Of a stretch of 38,033 nt of DNA, positions 25,929 to 34,362 are shown piece by piece. Numbering within the stretch: the stretch's first letter is position 1; the number at the start of each line of letters is the position of its first letter. The notes under the pieces are model-generated. The model was not told where the DNA came from. It searched no databases and worked only from the letters and a program-made list of their open reading frames with translations. This stretch comes from an uncultured Bacteroidota bacterium (GTDB lineage: Bacteria > Bacteroidota > Rhodothermia > Rhodothermales > UBA10348): assembly GCA_937877085.1 (NCBI GenBank), contig CALEEY010000332.1:1-38033 (forward strand), read 5' to 3'. The position numbers were made by a program, and so were the translations under genes.

Positions 25929-26894
25929 ATGATTTCAATCCAGCTCATACACGAAGCCGCAGCTCGCATTAGCGGAGCCATTAGGAAAACCCCGGTCGAG
26001 GAATGCCCCATCCTGTCCGACCTTTTGGGGGTACCTGTATGGCTAAAGCTGGAAAACGAGCAGATTACGGGCAGTTTTAAAGCTCGAGGCGCTTTGTTTT
26101 CACTCCTAAAGGCCAAAGATAGTGGCATACAGCGCGTAGCGACCTGTTCAGCGGGCAATCACGGAAAAGGAATGGCTTGGGCCGCTAGGCAGTTGGGAAT
26201 GCAAGCAACCATTTTCGTCCCTAGCTCCGTAGACCCCACCAAATTAGACGGAATGATTCGCATGGGAGCCGATGTGCATACCTCTAGATTTCCGGGGTAT
26301 GACGAAACAGAGCATTGGGCCAAGCATGAATCTAGCCGACTGGGATTGCCTTTTATAAGTGCCTTTGACGATGACTGGGTGATGGCTGCGAACGGAGGAA
26401 CCGTCGCAAAAGAGGTGCTGGAGCAGATTCCGGATCTTGAGACGCTGGTTCTACCGGTGGGCGGCGGTGGGCTTTCCGGGGGAGCTTCGTATTTGGTCAA
26501 AGAACTCAAACCGGATTGTCGCATCATCCTTTGCCAGCACCAAGGGTCGCCGGCGTTCCAAAAGAGTATGGAGGCGGGTGAAGCGATCCTCGAAATGCCA
26601 GCCATTGAAACCGTGGCCGGTGGGCTGGAAGGCGGCATTGGGCGGCTCACATTTGAGGTTTTAAAGACTCGATACGACGCTATCGAGCTCTTGAATGAAG
26701 AAGAAATTCAGCGCGCCATGGCCTGGACCATCAAAAATCATCAGATGATTATAGAAGGATCTGCTGCCGTCGTGGTGGCCGCGTGCTTGCGTTCGGAATT
26801 CCGTAAACCAAAGGGCCCCACCGTTTTGGTACTATCCGGTCGAAACGTCGCCGCATCTACCATTGCACACGTTCTGCACGGAAATCGTTTGTGA
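25929..26894 (+). CDS. PLP-dependent threonine/serine dehydratase-like enzyme
   Basis: A 321-residue fold-type II PLP enzyme. K51 in GSFKARGAL is the cofactor Lys, SAGNHGKGMAWAA holds the substrate and cofactor loop, and VGGGGLSGG binds the PLP phosphate. The chain stops after the catalytic domain, without the C-terminal ACT-like regulatory domain of biosynthetic IlvA, so it is of the catabolic/TdcB or serine racemase-like short type. Deamination of threonine or serine to the 2-oxo acid is most likely; racemase activity is an alternative. ATG at 25929 follows TACCTTGACGC, with no Shine-Dalgarno sequence. The gene for the large Asp-box protein follows 55 bases later on the same strand. Confidence 0.88.
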   Translation: MISIQLIHEAAARISGAIRKTPVEECPILSDLLGVPVWLKLENEQITGSFKARGALFSLLKAKDSGIQRVATCSAGNHGKGMAWAARQLGMQATIFVPSSVDPTKLDGMIRMGADVHTSRFPGYDETEHWAKHESSRLGLPFISAFDDDWVMAANGGTVAKEVLEQIPDLETLVLPVGGGGLSGGASYLVKELKPDCRIILCQHQGSPAFQKSMEAGEAILEMPAIETVAGGLEGGIGRLTFEVLKTRYDAIELLNEEEIQRAMAWTIKNHQMIIEGSAAVVVAACLRSEFRKPKGPTVLVLSGRNVAASTIAHVLHGNRL

Positions 26895-26949
26895 AGTACC
26901 TTGTTCAGGTCGACTGTTTTATGATCTGAATACTCTTGGTTTAAACGAT

Positions 26950-29900
26950 ATGTCTCGATACGCTTCCAAAGGACTCGCATCCACCGGTTTCGCCTCTAGC
27001 GCCGCCTCCATTTCGCGCAGTTTCTCCTATTTACTAGGCTGCCTTCTTTGTTTAAGCCTGTTTGCCCTTTCGGCTACGGCGCAGCGGCAAAACTTGACGC
27101 CGGAAATGAACAGCTTAGTGAAAGCGAGTTCTCCGGAGGCCCGACGGGCAGCGTTCAATCAGCGCAAAGCCTTGTTTGATCGCTCGCTTCTTTCAGACGT
27201 TCCGGTAAAAAATATTGGTCCCTCCATTATGAGTGGCCGCGTTGTGGACGTGGACGCATGGAGCAAGGATGCCTCCCATTTTGTGGTGGCCTATGCCTCT
27301 GGTGGACTTTGGATTACGAGGAATAACGGACAATCCTTTGATCCGCTGTTCGACCATGAAGGGGTTATGACCATTGGAGATGTCGCGGTCAACTGGGAGA
27401 CGGGAGTGATGTGGGTAGGCACGGGAGAAAGCAATTCCAGCCGCTCTTCGTATGCGGGCGATGGGATCTACAAGAGTACGGACTGGGGAAAAACGTGGAC
27501 CCACATGGGGCTTGACGGAACACATCGGACGGGCCGAATTGTTCTTCACCCAACGAATGCCGAGACCATTTGGGTCGCGTCTTTGGGCGCCCTGTATTCG
27601 CCCAACGCCAATCGAGGAGTCTACAAATCGACGGATGGGGGAAAGACCTGGAAGAAAACGTTGTATGTGGACGATAAAACAGGAGCCGTAGATCTGGTCT
27701 TGGATCCAAACAACCCCAATATCTTGTACGCAGCCATGTGGGAACGGGATAGACGGGCTTGGAATTTTGTTGAAAGCGGCGCAGGATCGGGCGTTTTCAA
27801 AAGCACCGATGGGGGAAACACATGGTCAAAGATCAGTGGCGGAGCTTCAGGTCTGCGCGATGGAGCCGGTGTTGGAAGGATCGGCGTCACGGTGTTTCCG
27901 GGCAATTCAAACATTTTGTACGCTTCCGTAGACAACCAAAATGTAAGGCAGGAAAGCACTACGACCGAAAAAACTAAAGGCCTATCGAGGGATGACCTTA
28001 GAAAAATGACCACCGCTGCTTTTGTGGCATTGGAGAAGGATGCGATTAAGGGATATCTGGAAAGCGAGAATTTTCCGTCGCAATACACGGTCGACGTGGT
28101 TCGGGACATGGTATCTAAAGGCACCATCCAGCCAGCAGCCTTAGTCGAATACGTTGACGATGCCAACGCCCAGCTCTTCAACACGACCATTATTGGCCTA
28201 GAGGTCTATCGATCCGAAGATGCTGGGGCGACGTGGACCCGCACCCACACAGAGGATCTGGACGGCGTGTACAACACGTACGGATATTATTTTGGGGTCA
28301 TCCGTGTGGCGCCAGACAACGACCAACAAGTTTTTGCTCTCGGTGTGCCCATTATTCGCTCCGACGATGCCGGTAAAACGTGGAAATCGGTAGGTGCGGC
28401 TCACGTTCACTCCGATCATCAGGCGCTCTGGATGAATCCATCGCGCCCAGGACACATTATCAACGGGAATGATGGTGGTTTAAATATGTCGTACGACGCC
28501 GGTGAGACCTGGTCCAAGGTCAACATTCCGCCCGTGGGGCAGTTCTATTATATCACGACAGATAACGCCGAGAATTACCGCGTCTACGGTGGTCTTCAGG
28601 ATAACGGGGTTTGGGTAGGTCCGCACACCTATCAAGCGAGTTACGGATGGTACGACGACGGAGACTATCCGTACGACAACTTGGGGGGAGGAGATGGCAT
28701 GCAGGTCCAAGTGGACACGCGCACCAATGAATTGGTGTACTTCGGATCCCAATTTGGCGCTTATTCTCGGGTTGACCGCACGACGGGTCAGCGCATAGGA
28801 ATCCGCCCGCGTCACGAACTGGGCGAAAAACCACTTCGTTTCAATTGGCAAGTGCCCATTCTATTGTCTCCGCACAACCAGGACATTTTTTACTACGCGG
28901 CTAACCGATTGTATCGCTCGATGAACAAGGGCGAAGATCTGAAGGCGATTTCACCAGACTTGACCCATGGTGGTCGGCCGGGAGACGTTCCTTATGGTAC
29001 CCTATCGACAATCGACGAATCGAAGCTGCGTTTCGGTTTGATTTACACGGGTAGCGACGATGGGATGATTCATGTGACCAAAGACGGAGGCGTTTCGTGG
29101 AAGCGAATCGACCAAACGCTGCCGCAGAATCTTTGGGTAAGCCGGGTGGTCGCGTCAGGGCACTCTGAAGGGAGGGTCTACGTAACGCTAAACGGCTATC
29201 GGTCAGACCATTTTGATTCGTATGTCTATGGCTCGGATGATTACGGAACGACCTGGAAACGGCTCGGGACCGATCTACCGATGGAGCCCGTAAACGTGGT
29301 TCTGGAAGATCCATCCAACCAAAATATTGTCTACGTCGGAACGGATCATGCCGTTTATGTATCGCTAGATCGGGGTACGACCTTTATGGGACTCGCCAAA
29401 GACATGCCCAACGTACCCGTACACGACCTAAAAATTCAAGCTCGGGACAAAGACCTATTGGTTGGAACGCACGGCCGCTCGATTTATTTGGCAGATATCT
29501 CGATCATTCAACAACTCACTTCTGAGATGTTGGCAAAGCCCGTTCATTTGTTTGAATTGGCAGATGTGGCCTACAACGCATCTTGGGGGGTTAAAAGAGT
29601 GGCCTATGCCCCGGCGCAAGAAGCAGACATGACCTTAACGGTTTATGCTTCCAAAGCGGGAACGGCCACTTTTTCGATTGAGGACAAAGACGGCGGCGTT
29701 CAGAACACCTTCGAAACGGCATTGAAACCGGGCCTGAACTACGTAAGCTACGATTTGACGTTGAACGCAGCCGCAGCTAACTCCTTGGGAGACAAAGTCA
29801 AAGCGGCAGATAATGGAAAGACGTATATCTTGGCGGGAGAGTACACGGTGAAGGTAAGTGTAAACGGCTCAGAAACGACTTCGAAGCTTAAAGTGGTAGC

Positions 29901-29970
29901 CAGGACTAACAATCGGCGCTTTGGCGAGCCGGATGCGGCTCCCGATGCGCCCTACGAAATTCGGAAATAA
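26950..29970 (+). CDS. Large exported Asp-box (BNR/sortilin-like) beta-propeller protein
   Basis: A protein of 1006 residues from ATG at 26950; the frame is open to 26863, but MSRYASKGLAST with the hydrophobic stretch SYLLGCLLCLSLFALSATAQ is a clear signal peptide. At least nine Asp-box repeats are visible, such as STDWGKTW, STDGGKTW, STDGGNTW, SEDAGATW, SDDAGKTW, SYDAGETW, TKDGGVSW, SDDYGTTW and SLDRGTTF, as in paired multi-bladed propellers of the VPS10/sortilin and GH74 type. A helical insert of about 60 residues interrupts it (KTKGLSRDDLRKMTTAAFVA onward). The C-terminal 150 residues form a beta-rich domain (AKPVHLFELADVAYNASWGV onward). GH74 catalytic Asp residues cannot be assigned, so the enzymatic or binding role is unknown. 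Such proteins are common in Bacteroidota and relatives. Confidence 0.87.
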   Translation: MSRYASKGLASTGFASSAASISRSFSYLLGCLLCLSLFALSATAQRQNLTPEMNSLVKASSPEARRAAFNQRKALFDRSLLSDVPVKNIGPSIMSGRVVDVDAWSKDASHFVVAYASGGLWITRNNGQSFDPLFDHEGVMTIGDVAVNWETGVMWVGTGESNSSRSSYAGDGIYKSTDWGKTWTHMGLDGTHRTGRIVLHPTNAETIWVASLGALYSPNANRGVYKSTDGGKTWKKTLYVDDKTGAVDLVLDPNNPNILYAAMWERDRRAWNFVESGAGSGVFKSTDGGNTWSKISGGASGLRDGAGVGRIGVTVFPGNSNILYASVDNQNVRQESTTTEKTKGLSRDDLRKMTTAAFVALEKDAIKGYLESENFPSQYTVDVVRDMVSKGTIQPAALVEYVDDANAQLFNTTIIGLEVYRSEDAGATWTRTHTEDLDGVYNTYGYYFGVIRVAPDNDQQVFALGVPIIRSDDAGKTWKSVGAAHVHSDHQALWMNPSRPGHIINGNDGGLNMSYDAGETWSKVNIPPVGQFYYITTDNAENYRVYGGLQDNGVWVGPHTYQASYGWYDDGDYPYDNLGGGDGMQVQVDTRTNELVYFGSQFGAYSRVDRTTGQRIGIRPRHELGEKPLRFNWQVPILLSPHNQDIFYYAANRLYRSMNKGEDLKAISPDLTHGGRPGDVPYGTLSTIDESKLRFGLIYTGSDDGMIHVTKDGGVSWKRIDQTLPQNLWVSRVVASGHSEGRVYVTLNGYRSDHFDSYVYGSDDYGTTWKRLGTDLPMEPVNVVLEDPSNQNIVYVGTDHAVYVSLDRGTTFMGLAKDMPNVPVHDLKIQARDKDLLVGTHGRSIYLADISIIQQLTSEMLAKPVHLFELADVAYNASWGVKRVAYAPAQEADMTLTVYASKAGTATFSIEDKDGGVQNTFETALKPGLNYVSYDLTLNAAAANSLGDKVKAADNGKTYILAGEYTVKVSVNGSETTSKLKVVARTNNRRFGEPDAAPDAPYEIRK

Positions 29971-29975
29971 GACCC

Positions 29976-31265
29976 TTAGGGAGCGGCGACCGCAGCGTGC
30001 GCATCGATCATGGGAAATCTAGACTTAGGCGTCGGAACGATGGGCGTGGCCAACTGAACCATGTAGGTATCACGCAGAATTTCAAAGTCGTTCATATACT
30101 GAACAGGAATCGGGCCACTCGACGCCATTTTCTCACGCCTGTGGTCGACCTGTTGGCCATTTTTCCAAAAACGGTAGCAGACGTGGTTGCCCGTGGCTAA
30201 TCCTGTCGCACCCACATAACCGATGGTCTGACCTTGACGGACTCGAGTGCCTGGCCTCATGCCAGAAGCAATCTTGGACATATGTAGATACTGGGTGGTG
30301 TACGTCTCATTATGCTTGATTTTGACGTAATTGCCGTTGTACTGGCCGTATGTAGCCGCTATTACCACGCCGTCTCCGGTGGCTCTAATAGGAGTTCCTC
30401 TGTCTGCGGCGTAATCAGTGCCAAGATGCGCTTTATATCGTTTTTGTACGGGGTGAAAGCGGTTGGACGAAAATCCTGAGCTGATTCTGCTAAAGTCAAC
30501 CGGTGCCATGAGAAAGGCTTTGCGAAGACTTTTGCCGCTCTCGTCGTAGTGCTCCTGAATATCTCCCTCGTGGAAAAAGAACCCGTAGTAGTCGGCATTC
30601 ATATGAACAAAGCGGGCCGCTAGGATTTCTCCAACGCCGACCATTTCGCCGCCAACCAATTGTTCTTCGAAAATAATCCGGAAAGCGTCGCCTTTTTGAA
30701 TACGATAAAAGTCAATTTGCCAAGCGAATACTTCCGACATCCGACCGGCTACGGCCGGGTGAATATTTTGATCGAGGAGGGTTGCATAGAGCGAGTTATC
30801 GATAACGCCGCTCACATCTCGAATGACGTTGGTTACTTCTTTATTCTCTAATTGAATCTTGGGATTTTCGCTTAGATCGAACACTACATAGCTGGTTAGA
30901 TCTTTTTCATACACCATGAGCCGCGCCACACCCGCCGAATCCGTGTAAACCCTGTAAGGTCGCCGAGCTCTAAGTTGCCTTACATCAAAAATGTTACGCC
31001 CTTCAGAGGCCAGCTGCACAATACGTTGATAATCGACATTGTACGGGGTCAATAAGTCAGAAAACGTCTCATTATTGGCTACAACGGCGTCCAACACTTC
31101 GTATTGGGATTGGTCAATTCCGTATTCGTCGACAGAAAGCGAAGCCGTCTTGATCAGGCCGTCCATAGATCGCTCGCTTCCGATAGGCAGGCTGTTGGCT
31201 TGAATTACCAAAAATGTGCCAACTGCGATGAGCGCAGCAATTACTAGCAAGGGACGGTCTCGCAT
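29976..31265 (-). CDS. M23 family peptidoglycan endopeptidase (LytM/gametolysin type) with membrane anchor
   Basis: A 429-residue envelope enzyme. Residues 6-23 form an uncleaved signal-anchor or signal peptide. The middle (about 50-250) resembles the LysM-like/OapA-like region common before M23 domains in this phylum. The M23 domain starts at about 262. Metal and catalytic residues: H280 and D284 in HLGTDYAA, H328 in YLHMSK, and the last motif NHVCYRFWKNGQQVD, in which H361 is present but the usual final His ligand is C363. The HVCYRFW form is, from memory, the normal one in Bacteroidota relatives, so a Zn site with a Cys ligand is plausible. It cuts peptide cross-links in the wall during growth or division. 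It lies downstream of the cobalamin genes on the same strand. Confidence 0.88.
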   Translation of the reverse strand: MRDRPLLVIAALIAVGTFLVIQANSLPIGSERSMDGLIKTASLSVDEYGIDQSQYEVLDAVVANNETFSDLLTPYNVDYQRIVQLASEGRNIFDVRQLRARRPYRVYTDSAGVARLMVYEKDLTSYVVFDLSENPKIQLENKEVTNVIRDVSGVIDNSLYATLLDQNIHPAVAGRMSEVFAWQIDFYRIQKGDAFRIIFEEQLVGGEMVGVGEILAARFVHMNADYYGFFFHEGDIQEHYDESGKSLRKAFLMAPVDFSRISSGFSSNRFHPVQKRYKAHLGTDYAADRGTPIRATGDGVVIAATYGQYNGNYVKIKHNETYTTQYLHMSKIASGMRPGTRVRQGQTIGYVGATGLATGNHVCYRFWKNGQQVDHRREKMASSGPIPVQYMNDFEILRDTYMVQLATPIVPTPKSRFPMIDAHAAVAAP

Positions 31266-31389
31266 GGCTAAAAAGGGAAAATTCTGAACGATGAGAAGTG
31301 GCTAGTAGCAATTCATGCGTGACCCATGATCATCGGTAAAATATGTTATCGACCGGTAAGTTTCTATGATATAATCAAAATCAATGAAA

Positions 31390-32025
31390 TTAAGTCGTTT
31401 TAGTCGGCACCCACGTGGGTTCTTCGACCCCAAATTCGTGATTAATCCACCGTGCAGCCGTAAAAAGGGCATCTGAAAGCCGATTCAAATAAATTAAACA
31501 AGCCGAGTTTATGGACTCCGTTTCGGACAGGGTAATAACCCGTCTTTCGGCCCGTCGACAAACAGTTCGGGCCAAATGAAGCGCGGAGGAGGCAGCGTGA
31601 CCGCCAGGTAGTATAAATGCCTTCAAAGGCTCAATAGACTCGTCGAAAGCATCAATTTCCTCTTCCAGACGCGTAATGGCTATGACTGGAAAGCGGGTAA
31701 TCTTAACTTTAGTGTCCATCGGTGTAGCCAAATCTGCACCCAAGTCAAACAGTTCACTTTGAATGCGATCCAGCCACACATCCATCAGTTGGGTAGTTGT
31801 TTTGGGCGTTGGCGCCATCTCAATGGGCGCCCCTTCGCTAGTAATTTCAGCGCCAAAGAAATGGCCCGGGGTGGGGCGGGGAAGGGCGCTTCGAACCATT
31901 CCTAGTACCGAGTTTAGCTCGTCTACGGTACCGTAGGCCTCAATTCGAATATGGTCTTTAGAGACGCGCGGGCCGCCAAAAAGCCCAGTCGTACCGTCGT
32001 CCCCAGTGCGGGTATAAATTTTCAT
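31390..32025 (-). CDS. Corrinoid adenosyltransferase, PduO type (ATP:cob(I)alamin adenosyltransferase)
   Basis: A 211-residue enzyme that makes adenosylcobalamin. PduO-type signatures are intact: TRTGDDGTTGLFGG (residues 5-18, ATP binding), EAYGTVDELNS, the SELFDLGADLATP helix and LPGGHAASSALHLARTVCRRAERR. An insert of about 25-30 residues between the first and second helices (RPTPGHFFGAEITSEGAPIE onward) is longer than usual. The ATG overlaps the TAA of the upstream ABC ATPase gene by one base (TAATG), so the two are translationally coupled, which ties that transporter to cobalamin or a related corrinoid. Confidence 0.92.
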   Translation of the reverse strand: MKIYTRTGDDGTTGLFGGPRVSKDHIRIEAYGTVDELNSVLGMVRSALPRPTPGHFFGAEITSEGAPIEMAPTPKTTTQLMDVWLDRIQSELFDLGADLATPMDTKVKITRFPVIAITRLEEEIDAFDESIEPLKAFILPGGHAASSALHLARTVCRRAERRVITLSETESINSACLIYLNRLSDALFTAARWINHEFGVEEPTWVPTKTT

Positions 32026-32801
32026 TAGGTCAGAGGAGTTTCATAATGGATGCGTATCGATCCTTCCGAGGTGTGATGAACTTGGGCATTCATGCGAAAA
32101 ACCCGGGCCAACAGTTCAGCGTCCAGTACCCCTTGAGGGGATCCGTCCGCAGAAATTTGCCCACCCGAAAAAACAATCAGGTGATCGCAAAACCGAGCGG
32201 CCAATTCTAAATCATGGAAAGCTCCTACGACGGTTATGCCATTATCTACCAACGAACGAACGTGCTGTAGGAATTCGTATTGATGATGCACATCTAAATA
32301 GGTCGTAGGTTCATCCAGAAGTAAAATATCGGCTTCTTGGACCAGGGCCTGCGCTAAAAACACCCGCTGCTGCTCTCCACCCGACAAGGATGCGTAGGAT
32401 CGGGAGGAAAAACCGGACATATCTACCAATCGCAGGGCGTCCCTGACCAACGAAAAGTCGGACTGATCATACGAAGACAGTAAATTTTTGTGAGGTGATC
32501 TCCCCAGTAACACGAGTTCCTCGACTTTGAAATCAAATGGAATCATGTGAGACTGACGCACGAAGGCCAGTCGCGTAGCCATGGCCCGTGGAGACCACGC
32601 ACTAACCGGCTTGTTTTCCAGCAAAAGGGATCCCGAAAAAGGAATCAGGCCAGCCATGGCCCGCAACAAGGTCGTTTTTCCGCTGCCGTTTGGGCCTAGA
32701 ATACCCGTAAAGGAACCCCTTCCAATCTGAAAGGAGACGTCCCTAATAATGGGTTCACCAGAAAGAGCAACTTGAAGGCGAGATGCAGTGATTACGGGCA
32801 T
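32025..32801 (-). CDS. ABC transporter ATP-binding protein, BtuD/FecE/HmuV type
   Basis: A 258-residue ABC ATPase of the type II importer group (iron, heme, B12). Walker A is GPNGSGKTT (36-44), Q-loop VRQ (81-83), signature LSGGEQQRV (139-147), Walker B ILLLDEPTTYLD (159-170) and H-loop AFHDLE (H196). It overlaps the adenosyltransferase gene, so vitamin B12 import (BtuD) is the best guess, though siderophore import is possible. The BtuC-like permease and BtuF-like binding protein are not next to it; immediately upstream is a divergent lipoprotein gene. I see no cobalamin riboswitch in the short upstream region. ATG at 32801. Confidence 0.88.
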   Translation of the reverse strand: MPVITASRLQVALSGEPIIRDVSFQIGRGSFTGILGPNGSGKTTLLRAMAGLIPFSGSLLLENKPVSAWSPRAMATRLAFVRQSHMIPFDFKVEELVLLGRSPHKNLLSSYDQSDFSLVRDALRLVDMSGFSSRSYASLSGGEQQRVFLAQALVQEADILLLDEPTTYLDVHHQYEFLQHVRSLVDNGITVVGAFHDLELAARFCDHLIVFSGGQISADGSPQGVLDAELLARVFRMNAQVHHTSEGSIRIHYETPLT

Positions 32802-32884
32802 AATTGAACGTTGGAACCGGGAACGTGATGGGAGAGGAACGGTAGTCTAGGCAATTCATCATCCCACGCCTGAGCAAGAATACG

Positions 32885-33358
32885 GTGATACGTAGACTTT
32901 CGGTACTCGTTCTACTCTTCTTTACGCTTTCCTCTTGCGACTCCCAGCAACAGCAGGAAGATTTTGTGCAATCGGCTAGCGAAACGCCCAATGGCTTCGC
33001 CAGAACAGATAGCCAGGGCACGATTCTCGACGATGATGAAGACGATTGGAGGGTTGCACCCATTTACGGAGGCAAAGTTCGCGTTGATCCGGCCTATCCC
33101 AATCCAGCAACCATCGATTTTGTTACGATTCCTGTAACCGTCCTCGAGTTTAATTCCGTCCAGGGTGGGTTGTCTATCCGAGGCCGCGACGCTTCCGGCA
33201 CGCTTCGGACGTTGGACGATATCCTCGATGCAACCGACCCTGGAGCGTATATCTTTCGATTCAGCCCAGCACTTTTGGCTCGTTCAGGCTTGGTCAGACT
33301 GTTTATTTTTGACCGATTGGGAGAACTGGTGTCCTACGGCGATTTGATGGTGCAGTAG
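32885..33358 (+). CDS. Small lipoprotein of unknown function with a YPNPA-containing domain
   Basis: A 157-residue protein with a lipoprotein signal: RRLSVLVLLFFTLSSC with the lipobox LSSC, so Cys18 is the likely acylated residue. An acidic disordered stretch follows (DSQQQQEDFVQSASETPNGF to DDDEDDW). The rest is a beta-rich domain that begins VRVDPAYPNPATIDFVTIPV and ends RLFIFDRLGELVSYGDLMVQ. The YPNPA.x.x.I pattern and the final strands resemble a Por-secretion (type A) C-terminal domain fold, yet here nearly the whole mature protein is that domain. The start is GTG at 32885. It is divergent from the ABC ATPase gene and convergent with the lipase gene. Function unknown. Confidence 0.7.
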   Translation: MIRRLSVLVLLFFTLSSCDSQQQQEDFVQSASETPNGFARTDSQGTILDDDEDDWRVAPIYGGKVRVDPAYPNPATIDFVTIPVTVLEFNSVQGGLSIRGRDASGTLRTLDDILDATDPGAYIFRFSPALLARSGLVRLFIFDRLGELVSYGDLMVQ

Positions 33359-33367
33359 GTTAGTGGG

Positions 33368-33385
33368 CCACTTCAATTGAAGTGG
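33368..33385. repeat. Perfect 18-bp palindrome between convergent genes
   Basis: CCACTTCAATTGAAGTGG is its own reverse complement (7-bp stem with an AATT turn). It lies 10 bases after the lipoprotein stop and 29 bases from the stop of the convergent lipase gene. No T-run follows on either strand; it may act as a weak bidirectional terminator or a dimeric-protein site. Confidence 0.6.
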
Positions 33386-33413
33386 AAGCATTCGGAGTCT
33401 AAACGCGGCGTGG

Positions 33414-34271
33414 TTAGAAGCCCATTTCCGCGAGCAATCGTACTTGATCTGCGAAAAATTCTGAGGACGAGAACGAGCTCGACGGCATCAAATCTATTCC
33501 AATTTGCTGTGCGTGGTCGGCTTCGATTTCGCCTTGATAATCACCCCATTTAGCCGAACTAACCGATACGAGACCGTCATTTACTCCCTCTCGGGCGTAC
33601 ATCAAGGAATTAAAGGGGCGCAAAATAGGATTGATTGAATGCAACGTGCCCTTCCCGGAAGCGCCGGCATAGGATCGGTACAGCACATTGGGGTGGTCTA
33701 AGACTTCCAAATTGAATGACTCCTTCAGGGCCGTCGGGGTCAACTGCTGAATAGCGCTGTGAAAATCTGCACCGCTATTGCTCATGGCATTCTGCCCTAT
33801 CCAATTGGCCGCGTCTTGGAGCCATTCTTGGACCTTTCCTGGCTGTTCGAGCACGATTTCGGCGAGAGAACTCCCTCTATGCGGGCTGGCAATGGTGGTC
33901 AAAGTGGCCACTCGGTCATGCAGGCCACACTTGCTTACGAGGTAGCGCGCGTCCAGCCCACCCATAGAATGGGCAATTAAATTTACTTTTTCAGCGCCTG
34001 TGGTTTTTAAAATGAACTCCACGCGCTCCCGCCACATATTGGCCCGGTCCGCAATCGTGTGGTAGGGCGAGACATTGGGAGCAAACGCCAGAATGCCCCT
34101 CATCCTGAGGTACATCGCTTCTTCGTGCAAGTGGCCGCCCTTGGCCAAAAAGGCTAGCAAACCAAAACCGTGCATGAGCACGATGGGGTAGCGCACTCGG
34201 ATTGTTTCAGGCTGAGGAAACGGCACTAACCCAGCGATGCGTCGAATTGCCGTTTTGGTAAGTTTAGCCAC
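33414..34271 (-). CDS. Lipase/esterase of the alpha/beta hydrolase fold (triacylglycerol lipase-like)
   Basis: A 285-residue hydrolase. YPIVLMHGFGLLAF (about 28-41) is the oxyanion-hole strand of Burkholderia/Pseudomonas-type lipases, and NLIAHSMGGLDARYL carries the nucleophile S102 in AHSMGG. The following ATLTTIASPHRGSSLAE and NDGLVSVSSAKWGDY (Asp near the C-terminus) with DHAQQIG (probable catalytic His) complete the triad in the expected order. There is no signal peptide, so it may act in the cytoplasm or at a membrane. The start is GTG at 34271; no ATG lies in frame after the upstream stop. It is convergent with the lipoprotein gene. Confidence 0.85.
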   Translation of the reverse strand: MAKLTKTAIRRIAGLVPFPQPETIRVRYPIVLMHGFGLLAFLAKGGHLHEEAMYLRMRGILAFAPNVSPYHTIADRANMWRERVEFILKTTGAEKVNLIAHSMGGLDARYLVSKCGLHDRVATLTTIASPHRGSSLAEIVLEQPGKVQEWLQDAANWIGQNAMSNSGADFHSAIQQLTPTALKESFNLEVLDHPNVLYRSYAGASGKGTLHSINPILRPFNSLMYAREGVNDGLVSVSSAKWGDYQGEIEADHAQQIGIDLMPSSSFSSSEFFADQVRLLAEMGF

Positions 34272-34362
34272 CGGTGGAGTATCCAGGAAAAAGAGCCTGT
34301 GGGGTAGATCGAAGGTTCAATTTCGCCAAAAAAGATCCCGCGCGTTTGTAAGAATGGCTGAA

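Noticed and set aside
32802-32884. Cobalamin riboswitch between the ABC ATPase and lipoprotein genes
   Set aside because: The gap is only 83 bases and lacks the conserved B12-box; too short for the aptamer.
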